From contig NC_021505.1 in NCBI RefSeq assembly GCF_000412675.1, positions 2,722,501-2,786,500 of the forward strand: DNA of 64,000 nucleotides, in the 5' to 3' direction. Shown here one piece after another: positions 10,054 to 18,759 of this stretch; the stretch's first letter is position 1; the number at the start of each line of letters is the position of its first letter. The position numbers and the translations under genes are program-made. The stretch comes from Pseudomonas putida NBRC 14164 (GTDB lineage: Bacteria > Pseudomonadota > Gammaproteobacteria > Pseudomonadales > Pseudomonadaceae). The notes under the pieces were generated by a model. It had not been told where the DNA came from. It worked only from the letters and a program-made list of their open reading frames with translations, and searched no databases.

Positions 10054-13000
10054 TCAGCTTTCGCTGATCCCGCCTTGTGCGTTGGCTTCACGCGCCTGAC
10101 GCCGTCCCGCAAGGCGCATCACCACCACGAAGAACACCGGCACAAACACCACCGCCAACGTGGCGCTGAGCATGCCGCCGATCACCCCGGTGCCGATGGC
10201 CTGCTGGCTGGCCGAGCTGGCGCCGCTGGCAATGGCCAGGGGTACCACCCCGAGGATGAACGCCAGCGAGGTCATCACGATGGGCCGCAGGCGCAGGCGG
10301 GCGGCCTGTACGGCGGCGTCTGCGGCGTCCACGCCCTGGTCGACCAGGTGCTTGGCGAACTCGATGATGAGGATGGCGTTCTTCGCCGACAGGCCGATCA
10401 GGGTAATCAGGCCAACCTTGAAGAACACGTCGTTGGGCATGCCGCGCAGGGTCACGGCCAGCACCGCGCCCAGGATACCGAGCGGTACCACCAGCAGCAC
10501 GGCGGTCGGGATCGACCAGCTTTCGTACAGCGCTGCCAGGCACAGGAACACGATCAGCAACGACAATGCCATCAGCATCGGCGCCTGGCTGCCGGACAAA
10601 CGCTCCTGCAGCGACAGGCCGGTCCACTCCAGGCCGGCGCCGGGCGGCAGCTGCGCCACCAGGCGTTCGATTTCGGCCATGGCTTCGCCCGAACTGTGGC
10701 CGGCAGCCGGCTCACCGGAAATCGACACCGCCGGGTAGCCATTGTAGCGAGTCAACTGCACCGGGCCGCTGACCCACCTGGCCTGGACGAATGCCCCCAG
10801 TGGCACCATCTTGCCGCTGTTGTTGCGTACGTGGATTTTCAGCAGGTCTTCGACCTGGCTGCGCTGGTCGCCTTCGGCCTGCACCACCACCCGCTGCATG
10901 CGGCCCTGGTTGGGGAAGTCGTTGACGTAGCTGGAGCCCACCGCCACATCCAGTACCGAGCCAATGTCGGCGAACGACACGCCCAGGGCATTGGCCTGGC
11001 GGCGGTCGATCTCCAGTTGCACCTGCGGGCTTTCGGCCAGCGAGGCTTCGCGCACGTTGGTCAGTACCTTGCTTTTGCCGGCATTGGCCAGCAGCGTGTC
11101 GCGGGCGGCCATCAGTTCGGCGTGGCCCATACCACCGCGGTCCTGCAGGCGGAACTCGAAGCCGGTCGACTCACCCAGACCGTCGATAGGCGGCGGCAGC
11201 ACCGAAAACGCCACGGCGTCCTTCAACTGGGAGAAGGCCGCGCTGGCGCGGTCGGCAATCGATTGGGCGCTGTCGTCGGCACCACGCTCGGACCAGTCCT
11301 TGAGGGTGGTGAACGTCAGCGCCGCATTTTGCCCGCTACCAGAGAAGCTGAAGCCGAGGATCACGGTGGTGTTGCCCACGCCGGGTTCTTCGGCGTTGTG
11401 TGCCTCGATTTGCGCGGCCACCTGCTCGGTGCGCATGCGGCTGGCCCCTGGTGGCAGCTGGGTGTCGGTGATGGTGTAGCCCTGGTCTTCGGTGGGCAGG
11501 AATGCCGTGGGCAACTGGCTGAAGCCATAGCCCAGCACCGCCAGCAGCACCGCGTACACCAGCAGGTAGCGGCCGCTGCGCTTGAGCGCCTGCACCACCC
11601 AGCGCTGATAGCCGTTGCTCATGCTTTCAAAGCGCCGGTTGAACCAGCCGAAGAAGCCTTTGCGTTCATGGTGCTCGCCCTTGGCCACCGGTTTGAGCAA
11701 GGTGGCGCACAGCGCCGGGGTGAGGCTGAGGGCCAGGAATGCCGAGAACAGGATCGATACTGCCATCGACAGCGAGAACTGCTGGTAGATCACCCCCACC
11801 GAGCCCTGCATGAAGGCCATGGGCAGGAACACCGCCACCAGCACCAGGGTGATGCCGACGATTGCACCGCTGATCTGGCCCATGGCCTTGCGCGTTGCTT
11901 CCTTGGGCGGCAGGCCTTCCTCGGCCATGATGCGCTCGACGTTTTCCACCACCACGATGGCATCGTCGACCAGGATGCCGATGGCCAGCACCATGCCGAA
12001 CAGGGTCAGCACGTTGACCGAGAAGCCCATGGCCAGCATGACCGCAAAGGTGCCCATCAGCGCCACCGGCACCACCAGTGTGGGGATCAGGGTGTAGCGC
12101 AGGTTCTGCAGGAACAGGAACATCACCGCGAACACCAGCAACATGGCTTCGAACAGGGTGGTAATGACCTGCTCGATGGACACCTTGACGAACGGCGAGG
12201 TGTCGTAGGGGATGTCGTACTTGACGCCTTCCGGGAAGTAACGCGCCAGTTCCTGCATTTTCGCCCGCACCAGGGTGGCGGTTTCCATGGCATTGGCACC
12301 CGGCGACAGCTGCACGCTGAACGCGGTGGCCGGCTTGCCGTTCAGGCGCGTGCCGTACTGGTATTCCTGGGCGCCGATCTCGACCCGGGCGACATCACCG
12401 ACGGTGACCGTGGAGCCATCCAGGTTGGCGCGCAGGACAATGGCGGCAAATTCTTCGGGGGTGCTCAGCTGGCCCTTGACCACCACGTTGGCGGTGATTT
12501 CCTGGGTGTCGCGGCTGGGCAGGTCGCCGATGCTGCCAGGCGCGACCTGGGCGTTCTGCGCGGCAATGGCCTCGGCCACGTCGTTGGGCGTCAGGTTGAA
12601 ACCGATCAGCTTGCCCGGGTCGATCCAGATGCGCATGGCGCGCTCCGAACCGTACAGCTGGGCCTTGCCGACGCCCTTGAGGCGGCGGATTTCGTTCATC
12701 ACGTTGCGCGCGAGAATGTCCGACAGTGCGGTTTCGTCGAGCTTGCCGTCTTCAGAGGTGAGGGTGCCCAGCAGCAGGAAGCCGGTGGACACCTTTTCCA
12801 CTTGCAGGCCCTGCTGGGTGACCGGGCGCGGCAGGCGCGACTCGACCACCTTCAGGCGGTTCTGCACGTCGACCTGGGCCAGGTCCGGGTTGGTCCCCGG
12901 GGCAAAGGTGGCGGTGATGGTGGCGCTGCCCAGGCTGCTCTGCGACTCGAAGTACAACAGGTTGTCGGCGCCGTTGAGCTCCTGCTCGATCAGGCTCACC

Positions 13001-13182
13001 ACGCTTTCGTCCATGGTCGCCGCCGAGGCGCCCGGGTACACGGCGTAGATTTCCACCTGCGGCGGTGCCACGTTGGGGTACTGGGCCACCGGCAGCTGCG
13101 GGATGGCCAGCGCACCGGCCAGCAGGATGAACAGCGCGACCACCCAGGCGAACACCGGGCGGTCGATGAAGAATTGCGGCAT
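10054..13182 (-). CDS. RND multidrug efflux pump, inner-membrane subunit (HAE1 type)
   Basis: 1042-residue proton-driven transporter of the AcrB/MexB class. It has the typical start (MPQFFIDRPVFAWVVALFIL), two large periplasmic loops and twelve membrane segments. The proton-relay aspartates are in GMVLAIGILVDDAIVVVENVERI. The second half repeats the fold (AVLLVVPLGILGAVLAVTLRGM, FFKVGLITLIGLSAKNAILIIEFAK). Second gene of a two-gene unit, 11 bp after the adaptor gene. No outer-membrane channel gene follows; mobA is next, so it must borrow an OprM/TtgC-type channel encoded elsewhere. Confidence 0.93.
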   Translation of the reverse strand: MPQFFIDRPVFAWVVALFILLAGALAIPQLPVAQYPNVAPPQVEIYAVYPGASAATMDESVVSLIEQELNGADNLLYFESQSSLGSATITATFAPGTNPDLAQVDVQNRLKVVESRLPRPVTQQGLQVEKVSTGFLLLGTLTSEDGKLDETALSDILARNVMNEIRRLKGVGKAQLYGSERAMRIWIDPGKLIGFNLTPNDVAEAIAAQNAQVAPGSIGDLPSRDTQEITANVVVKGQLSTPEEFAAIVLRANLDGSTVTVGDVARVEIGAQEYQYGTRLNGKPATAFSVQLSPGANAMETATLVRAKMQELARYFPEGVKYDIPYDTSPFVKVSIEQVITTLFEAMLLVFAVMFLFLQNLRYTLIPTLVVPVALMGTFAVMLAMGFSVNVLTLFGMVLAIGILVDDAIVVVENVERIMAEEGLPPKEATRKAMGQISGAIVGITLVLVAVFLPMAFMQGSVGVIYQQFSLSMAVSILFSAFLALSLTPALCATLLKPVAKGEHHERKGFFGWFNRRFESMSNGYQRWVVQALKRSGRYLLVYAVLLAVLGYGFSQLPTAFLPTEDQGYTITDTQLPPGASRMRTEQVAAQIEAHNAEEPGVGNTTVILGFSFSGSGQNAALTFTTLKDWSERGADDSAQSIADRASAAFSQLKDAVAFSVLPPPIDGLGESTGFEFRLQDRGGMGHAELMAARDTLLANAGKSKVLTNVREASLAESPQVQLEIDRRQANALGVSFADIGSVLDVAVGSSYVNDFPNQGRMQRVVVQAEGDQRSQVEDLLKIHVRNNSGKMVPLGAFVQARWVSGPVQLTRYNGYPAVSISGEPAAGHSSGEAMAEIERLVAQLPPGAGLEWTGLSLQERLSGSQAPMLMALSLLIVFLCLAALYESWSIPTAVLLVVPLGILGAVLAVTLRGMPNDVFFKVGLITLIGLSAKNAILIIEFAKHLVDQGVDAADAAVQAARLRLRPIVMTSLAFILGVVPLAIASGASSASQQAIGTGVIGGMLSATLAVVFVPVFFVVVMRLAGRRQAREANAQGGISES

Positions 13183-13193
13183 GAATCAGGCCC

Positions 13194-14369
13194 TCACTGG
13201 CCGGTGTGCTGTGCGATGGGCGGTGCCCCGGATGCGTTGTCGACCTGCACCTGGTCACCGGCCTTGACGTGTTGCAGCCCCTCGACCACCACCCGCTCGC
13301 CGGGGGCCAGGCCTTCGCTGACGACCCAGCGGTCGCCTTGGGCGCTGCCCAGTACCACCTGGCGATCGCTGACCCGGGCCTGCTGGTCGACCACCAGCAC
13401 CTTGGGCACGCCGGCACTGTCGCGCAGGATGGCGCGCTGGGGCACGCTCAGGCCCTTGGGTTGCACGGCCTGCTCCAGGCGTACGCGCACGTAGCTGCCG
13501 GGCAGCAGGTCGAGGTCCGGGTTGGGGAACTCGCTGCGCAGGGTGATCTGGTTGGTGGTGGGGTCGACGCTGATGTCGGAGAACAGCAGCTTGCCGGGCA
13601 GCGGGTAGGCGCTGCCGTCGTCCTGGATCAGCGTGGCGCGGGCCTGGCCGTCGCCCACCTGCTGCAGTTCGCCTGCGCGCAAGGCGCGGCGCAGGGCGTT
13701 GAGCTCGCGGGTAGACTGGGTAACGTCGGCATGGATCGGGTCCAGCTGCTGGATGGTCGCCAGCGGGGTGGTCTCGTTCTGGCCGACCAGTGCGCCTTCA
13801 GTGACCAGGGCACGGCCGATACGGCCGGAAATCGGTGCCGTTACGGTGGCGTAGCCGAGGTTCAGGCGGGTGCGTTCCAGGGCAGCCTTGGCGGCGGCCA
13901 CTTCGGCATCGGCCTGCAGGAAGCTGGCCTTGGCGTTGTCGTATTCCTGGCGGCTGACAGCCTTGTCGTCGACCAGATCGCGGTAGCGCTGCTCCTGCAA
14001 ACGCGCCTGGTACAAGGTGGCCTCGGCCTTTGCCAGGGTGGCGCGGGCGCTGTCATGGTCAGCCTTGAATGGCGCTGGGTCGATCAGGAACAGTACATCG
14101 CCCTGTTTGACGTCACTGCCTTCGCGGTACACCCGCTTGAGCACCACGCCCTCGACGCGCGCGCGCACTTCGGCGGTGCGCGGCGCCAGGATGCGGCCGC
14201 TGAGTTCGCTGCTGATGGCCAGTGGCTGCAGTTGCAGGGTTTCTACCCGCACTTGCGGTGTGGGGGCTTTTTCGTCTTGCTCGGCGCTGTCGCCACAGCC
14301 GGCCAGGGACAGGCTCAGAAACGCCATCAGCGCCAATGGGCGCAGGCGAGGGGGGAGGGTAGTAGGCAT
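13194..14369 (-). CDS. RND efflux periplasmic adaptor lipoprotein
   Basis: 391-residue membrane fusion protein linking the pump to its outer-membrane channel. A lipoprotein signal ends at LSLAGC25. Next come the biotinyl-lipoyl halves (RVEGVVLKRVYREGSDVKQGDVLFLIDP and TVTAPISGRIGRALVTEGALV) flanking a helical hairpin (SARATLAKAEATLYQARLQEQRYRDLV...), then beta-barrel and C-terminal domains. First gene of the efflux operon, divergent from a two-component system that probably controls it; a direct repeat between them (14445-14461) is a candidate binding site. Confidence 0.93.
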   Translation of the reverse strand: MPTTLPPRLRPLALMAFLSLSLAGCGDSAEQDEKAPTPQVRVETLQLQPLAISSELSGRILAPRTAEVRARVEGVVLKRVYREGSDVKQGDVLFLIDPAPFKADHDSARATLAKAEATLYQARLQEQRYRDLVDDKAVSRQEYDNAKASFLQADAEVAAAKAALERTRLNLGYATVTAPISGRIGRALVTEGALVGQNETTPLATIQQLDPIHADVTQSTRELNALRRALRAGELQQVGDGQARATLIQDDGSAYPLPGKLLFSDISVDPTTNQITLRSEFPNPDLDLLPGSYVRVRLEQAVQPKGLSVPQRAILRDSAGVPKVLVVDQQARVSDRQVVLGSAQGDRWVVSEGLAPGERVVVEGLQHVKAGDQVQVDNASGAPPIAQHTGQ

Positions 14370-14585
14370 GCGGATCTTCCGATGATGACCGCGCCTATGG
14401 TACGGCAGGTACTGCCCATGCGGCTGTTAACACCTGTAGGGCGAGTGTGAAAAAGTGTGAAGAACAATCCTTTCGTGCGGCTGGGTTCTATATTCTGCGT
14501 ATGCCTGTGCCGGCCTCTTCGCGGGTAAACCCGCTCCCACAGGGATCGCGTACAGGCCTACCTCAACCCAGATTCCCAAGCACCT
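14370..14585. promoter_or_regulatory. Divergent regulatory region: efflux operon / two-component system
   Basis: 216-nt intergenic region. GTGTGAA occurs at 14445-14451 and again at 14455-14461, a direct repeat with exactly 10-nt period, which is the spacing bound by OmpR-family regulator dimers. A single REP follows at 14502-14544. I found no convincing -35/-10 pair for either gene. Confidence 0.45.
14502..14544 (+). repeat. Single REP
   Basis: CCGGCCTCTTCGCGGGTAAA continuing CCCGCTCCCACAGG, with no inverted partner nearby. It lies in the 5' region of the response regulator gene, unusual since most copies here are paired. Confidence 0.9.
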
Positions 14586-15287
14586 ATGCCGAATATTTTC
14601 CTGGTCGAAGACGACAGCGCCCTGTCCGAGCTGATCGCCAGCTACCTGCAACGCAACGACTTCCATGTCCAGGTGATCGCCCGGGGCGATCATGTGCTGG
14701 ACGAATATCGTCGGCAAAAGCCCGACCTGGTCATCCTCGACCTGATGCTGCCGGGTATCGATGGCCTGCAACTGTGCCGCCTGCTGCGCCAGGAGTCACA
14801 GACCCTGCCTATCCTGATGCTGACCGCCCGCGACGACAGCCATGACCAGGTATTGGGCCTGGAAATGGGCGCCGACGACTACGTGACCAAGCCCTGCGAG
14901 CCCCGCGTGTTGCTGGCCCGCGTGCGTACCCTGCTGCGCCGCAGCAGCGTCAACGAGCCGCGGCTGGATAACGACCTGATCCTGATCGGAGGCCTGCGCA
15001 TCGACCTGGCCGAGCGCACGGTCAGCTGGCGCGGCGAAGAGGTGGAGCTGTCCAGCGGTGAGTACAACCTGCTGGTGGTACTGGCGCGCAATGCCGGCGA
15101 AGTGCTGAACCGCGACCGCATTTTGCAGCAGCTGCGCGGCATCGAGTTCAACGGCACCGACCGTTCGGTGGACGTGGCCATCTCCAAGCTGCGGCGCAAG
15201 TTCGACGATAACGCCGGCGAAGCGCGCAAGATCAAGACCGTGTGGGGCAAGGGCTACCTGTTCAGCCGCGTCGAGTGGGAGTGCTGA
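14586..15287 (+). CDS. OmpR-family response regulator
   Basis: 233-residue DNA-binding regulator. Receiver domain: acidic pocket VEDD (residues 7-10), phospho-acceptor D52 in LVILDLMLPGIDG, lysine in DDYVTKPCEP. Then a winged-helix domain with EVELSSGEYNLLVVLARNAGEVLNRDRI and RSVDVAISKLRRKF. Overall it resembles RstA. Its stop is 6 bp before the kinase start, so the two are co-transcribed. Divergent from the RND operon, its likely target; signal unknown. Confidence 0.93.
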   Translation: MPNIFLVEDDSALSELIASYLQRNDFHVQVIARGDHVLDEYRRQKPDLVILDLMLPGIDGLQLCRLLRQESQTLPILMLTARDDSHDQVLGLEMGADDYVTKPCEPRVLLARVRTLLRRSSVNEPRLDNDLILIGGLRIDLAERTVSWRGEEVELSSGEYNLLVVLARNAGEVLNRDRILQQLRGIEFNGTDRSVDVAISKLRRKFDDNAGEARKIKTVWGKGYLFSRVEWEC

Positions 15288-15293
15288 CCGGCC

Positions 15294-16592
15294 ATGCTCA
15301 AAATCCTGGTGCGGTTGTATCTGGTGATCATCGTCGCCTACGCCGGTGCGTTGCTGTTCATTCCCGATACCATCGTTGGCCTGTTCCAGGAACGCTTCAT
15401 GGCCTACAACCTGGACCAGGCCAAAGGTGTGCAATCGTTGATCGTGCGCCAGTTCCACCAAGCCCCGCGCGAGCAGTGGCCGGCCGTGGAGAAAGACCTG
15501 GCCAATGCGTTCGCCCCGCTGGAAGTGAAGCTGCTGCGCATGGGCCAGGCCGAACTCAGCGCGGATGAGCAAGCGCGGCTGCAGCACGGCCAGTACGCGG
15601 TGAGAATTGCCGAGTGGGGCTACTACGAAACAGTGCTGGCACCGCTGGACAAGGAGTGGCTGGTGCGCCTGCATGCACCGCCAGACCCGCTGGACATCAA
15701 TGTGCTGTCGTGGGGCGTGACCGTGCTGATCGGTGCGGCCATGCTGGGCTGCCTGCTGTTATGGGTATGGCCGCACTGGCGCGACCTTGAGCGCCTGAAG
15801 GAAACCGCCCGGCGCCTGGGCCAGGGGCAGATGGCCGAGCGCACTCACATTTCGCCGCATTCCAACATTGGTGAGTTGGCCGGGGTGTTCGACACCATGG
15901 CCAGTGACCTGGAGCGCCACGTCAACCAGCAGCGCGAGCTGCTCAATGCGGTGTCCCATGAGCTGCGCACGCCGCTGACCCGCCTGGACTTCGGCCTTGT
16001 GCTGCTGTTCGACGAAGTGCCGCAGGCCAGCCGCAAGCGGCTGCTGGAGCTGGTGGGGCATGTGCGCGAGCTGGATGAGCTGGTGCTTGAACTGTTGTCC
16101 TACAGCCGCCTGTATAACGCCGACCAGGCCCGCGAGCGTGTCGAGGTGTCGTTGCTGGAACTGGTCGACAGCGTACTCGGCGGTTTTGCCGAAGAGCTTG
16201 ATGGCCGGGGTATCCAGTGGGAAGTCCGGGCCGAGGGCAATTTGCCCCGGTTTGTGCTGGACCCACGGCTGACAGCGCGGGCGGTGCAGAACCTGGTGCG
16301 CAATGCCATGCGCTACTGCGACGAAAGCCTGTTGCTGCGCTTGCGTCTGGAGGACGATGGCGCTTGCCTGCTGACGGTGGAGGATGACGGGATTGGTATT
16401 CCGGTGGAGGAACGGGAGCGGATTTTCCAGCCGTTCTACCGGCTGGACCGCAGCCGCGACCGCAACACCGGCGGTTTTGGCCTGGGGCTGGCGATCAGCC
16501 GGCGGGCGATCGAAGGGCAGGGCGGGACCCTGACTGTGGCGCAGTCGGCGCTGGGTGGGGCGCAGTTCAGGATTCGCTTGCCTGCGGGGTGA
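15294..16592 (+). CDS. Sensor histidine kinase (RstB-like)
   Basis: 432-residue membrane kinase. A first membrane helix near residues 4-24 is followed by a periplasmic sensor of about 120 residues, a second helix (VTVLIGAAMLGCLLLWVWPHW) and a HAMP linker. The H-box is AVSHELRTPLTRLDF; catalytic ATP-binding boxes are NLVRNAMRY (N), VEDDGIGIP (G1) and GGFGLGLAISRRA (G2). Partner of the preceding regulator. The sensor layout is like RstB, but the stimulus cannot be read from sequence. Confidence 0.92.
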   Translation: MLKILVRLYLVIIVAYAGALLFIPDTIVGLFQERFMAYNLDQAKGVQSLIVRQFHQAPREQWPAVEKDLANAFAPLEVKLLRMGQAELSADEQARLQHGQYAVRIAEWGYYETVLAPLDKEWLVRLHAPPDPLDINVLSWGVTVLIGAAMLGCLLLWVWPHWRDLERLKETARRLGQGQMAERTHISPHSNIGELAGVFDTMASDLERHVNQQRELLNAVSHELRTPLTRLDFGLVLLFDEVPQASRKRLLELVGHVRELDELVLELLSYSRLYNADQARERVEVSLLELVDSVLGGFAEELDGRGIQWEVRAEGNLPRFVLDPRLTARAVQNLVRNAMRYCDESLLLRLRLEDDGACLLTVEDDGIGIPVEERERIFQPFYRLDRSRDRNTGGFGLGLAISRRAIEGQGGTLTVAQSALGGAQFRIRLPAG

Positions 16593-16600
16593 TGGGGTAC

Positions 16601-16710
16601 CTGTGCCGGCCTCTTCGCGGGTAAACCCGCTCCCACAGGTACGCCACAGCGTTCAAAATCTGTGCGGTCCCTGTGGGAGCGGGTTCACCCGCGAAGAGGC
16701 CGGGCCTGCT
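16601..16710. repeat. REP pair (inverted)
   Basis: CCGGCCTCTTCGCGGGTAAA and inverted GGGAGCGGGTTCACCCGCGA, about 45 nt apart, between the convergent ends of the sensor kinase and the diguanylate cyclase genes. The right end slightly overlaps the cyclase 3' end. Confidence 0.95.
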
Positions 16711-17800
16711 AACCCTGTTCCGCCAACTGTGTAGTCCACAGCACGACCCGGTCCTTGCCGGTGTGTTTGGCTTCATACAACGCCTGGTCGGCCTTGATCA
16801 GCGCCATGGTTAACGTATCGCCCGCGCTCACCTGTGCCAGGCCGATGCTGATAGTCACCGGATGAGCACCTGGATCTTCACGCACTCTGCGTAGCAATGC
16901 CTCCACCCGCTGTTCAGCGCCTTTTTGGTCCAGCCCCTCAAGAAAAATTGCGAATTCCTCGCCGCCCAACCGCGCAAACTCGGCGTCGACCATGGCTGCC
17001 TTGATGTGTAGCGCAACGCGTTTGAGTACTTCGTCACCGATGTCGTGGCCGAAACGGTCGTTGACCTTCTTGAAGTTGTCTATGTCGACCATCGCCAGGT
17101 ACTGCCCGGGGGTTGCCTGATGCAACTGTTGCTCCGCTTTGGCCATGAACGAGCGGCGGTTGGGGATTTCGGTCAGGGCGTCGACGTATGCTTGCTCCAG
17201 CAGTACCTTGGACAGGTAAAAGTTGTGCAGCTTGGTCTTGCGGATCTGCAGGTAGCTGTAGCTGACCAGGCCGCTGAGAAACACCGCGTAGCTGATCAAC
17301 ATGGCGCCTTCGACCGCGTCGGGCTCCATGCGGGTGTGGTAGAACGGGCTGAGCATCACCCAAGTGATGGCCATGGCGCAGAAGAATGACCAGCGCCGCA
17401 CCGGCAGCACCGACATGGCATACAGCACGGTGGAGACCCCGAGGATCAGCCATACCGGGCGCAGGGCCACCGGGAGGCCTTCGATCACCAGGCGCATGCC
17501 CAGGGTGATGACGGTGATGAACAGCAGGTTGAGCACGTCGAAGTGATGGCTGCGGCGGGTAAAGTTCAGCACGACGGCCAGGCAGCCGAGCAGGGAGATG
17601 AACAGGTAGGACAGCCAGGTGAAGCCCTGGCCTGCGAGAAAACTGACGATCAGGTCGAAGACCAGCCAGACCAGGATACTGACGCAGATTACCAGCAGGC
17701 AGAACGGGCGCATGGACTCGAATTCGTGCTGGCGGAACTCGGCGCGCAGGGCGGCGGGGGCGACCTGCTTGCGTACGTGCTCCTCGATGGTTTTGAACAT
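16709..17800 (-). CDS. Membrane-bound diguanylate cyclase
   Basis: 363-residue protein that should make c-di-GMP from two GTP. The N-terminal half holds several hydrophobic segments (for example FCLLVICVSILVWLVFDLIV, WLSYLFISLLGCLAVVL, WSFFCAMAITWVMLSPF), an undefined membrane sensor. The C-terminal GGDEF domain has the active GGEEF signature at residues 279-283. No RxxD inhibitory site is present five residues before it, so product inhibition is probably weak. Start chosen at ATG 17798-17800, with AGGAG seven bases before. It is the last minus-strand gene after nfrB-nfrA-ybcH-like, separated by a REP pair; NfrB carries c-di-GMP-binding motifs, so it may supply the signal locally. Confidence 0.92.
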   Translation of the reverse strand: MFKTIEEHVRKQVAPAALRAEFRQHEFESMRPFCLLVICVSILVWLVFDLIVSFLAGQGFTWLSYLFISLLGCLAVVLNFTRRSHHFDVLNLLFITVITLGMRLVIEGLPVALRPVWLILGVSTVLYAMSVLPVRRWSFFCAMAITWVMLSPFYHTRMEPDAVEGAMLISYAVFLSGLVSYSYLQIRKTKLHNFYLSKVLLEQAYVDALTEIPNRRSFMAKAEQQLHQATPGQYLAMVDIDNFKKVNDRFGHDIGDEVLKRVALHIKAAMVDAEFARLGGEEFAIFLEGLDQKGAEQRVEALLRRVREDPGAHPVTISIGLAQVSAGDTLTMALIKADQALYEAKHTGKDRVVLWTTQLAEQG

Positions 17801-17826
17801 GGGTGAGCTCCTGGGGGTACTGCTTT

Positions 17827-17915
17827 GCCAGGCCCGGCCCTTTCGCAGCACAAGGCTGCTCCTACAGGAGGCGTGCGCTATCTGCAGGAGCGTGCTGCGA
17901 AAGGGCCAGCCCTGG
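17827..17915. repeat. REP pair, variant family
   Basis: GGCCCTTTCGCAGCACAAGG plus CTGCTCCTACAGG, with a partly decayed inverted arm (GCAGGAGCGTGCTGCGAAAG). It lies between the ybcH-like gene and the cyclase. Confidence 0.85.
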
Positions 17916-17919
17916 CGAC

Positions 17920-18759
17920 TCAATTCTGTGGCAAAACACCCTGGGCCCAGGGCCGGTAGCGCAAGTCAAACACCGCCTCGAGATGGCACCCGCCAACCAG
18001 CTTCGGCTCCGTAGGCTCAGCCCTGAATACCTGCCCAGGTGCGCTCACCTGGCGGAACGCCTCGCGCACCACGCGTATTCGGCACGGCAAGGCCTGTTCG
18101 TAACCCTGGCGCACCAACGGCGGCAATCGCCCGGTGCCGGCGCCATCCTGCCACCACACAGTCAAGCCCAGGCCTGCCAGTTGATCCAGCCAGGCGGCGT
18201 TGACCCGAGGCGACAGCTTGCCTGCGCTGAAGGCACTGATGTGCAGAGGCTTGTCCAGTTGGCGGTTGAAGGCCTGTAACTGGCTGAACAGCGCTTCGCG
18301 CCGCGCGGGGTCGCGAAAATGCTGGTCATCCAGCTCCATGGGCAGGTACCAGCCCTCCACCGACAACTGCCAGGCCTGGCGCAGTTGCTGGTACTGGGTG
18401 AGCGAGCGCCCCAGTTGCGCTTTCCAATAGCTGCTCAGGCCTTCGCCGTCCAGTTCATCCAGACGCTGGTAGTAGGCCGGGTCCATGTACAGCCCCAGCA
18501 CCACCTGCAGGCCTTGGGCACGTGCGCTGCGCAGGCTGTTGGCCAGCCAGCCCTGGGCGCCGCCGAAGTCGCTGTCACCATAGGCGCTCCATTGCACGAT
18601 CAGGGCTTTGCCCCCCTGGGCCACGGTGGCATGCCACAGCTGTTGCCACTGGGCGGGACTGACATTGGCGTCGCGGTTGAGCGGTTGGTAGAACAGGCGC
18701 TGGTCGGCCGTGGCGGGCAGGCACAGGGCAAGCAGGCAGAAGGCGAGGAACATACGCAT
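17920..18759 (-). CDS. DUF4434 periplasmic protein, YbcH-like
   Basis: 279-residue exported protein with a Sec signal (MRMFLAFCLLALCLPATADQ). The body reads as a TIM-barrel-like hydrolase fold of the DUF4434 type: RLFYQPLNRD, ALIVQWSAYGDSDF, GLQVVLGLYMDPAYY, VEGWYLPMELDD and LTVWWQDGAG are the strand-ending segments with acidic residues expected of a glycan-acting enzyme. Its ATG overlaps the nfrA stop, so the two are translationally coupled. In E. coli the equivalent third gene (ybcH) belongs to the NGR polysaccharide locus; trimming or modifying that glycan is my inference. Enzymatic activity is not shown by sequence alone. Confidence 0.75.
   Translation of the reverse strand: MRMFLAFCLLALCLPATADQRLFYQPLNRDANVSPAQWQQLWHATVAQGGKALIVQWSAYGDSDFGGAQGWLANSLRSARAQGLQVVLGLYMDPAYYQRLDELDGEGLSSYWKAQLGRSLTQYQQLRQAWQLSVEGWYLPMELDDQHFRDPARREALFSQLQAFNRQLDKPLHISAFSAGKLSPRVNAAWLDQLAGLGLTVWWQDGAGTGRLPPLVRQGYEQALPCRIRVVREAFRQVSAPGQVFRAEPTEPKLVGGCHLEAVFDLRYRPWAQGVLPQN

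Noticed and set aside
9826..13494. 1222-codon plus-strand frame over the RND pump
   Set aside because: Antisense shadow of mobA, pump and adaptor genes; His/Gln/Arg-rich nonsense composition, no start region.
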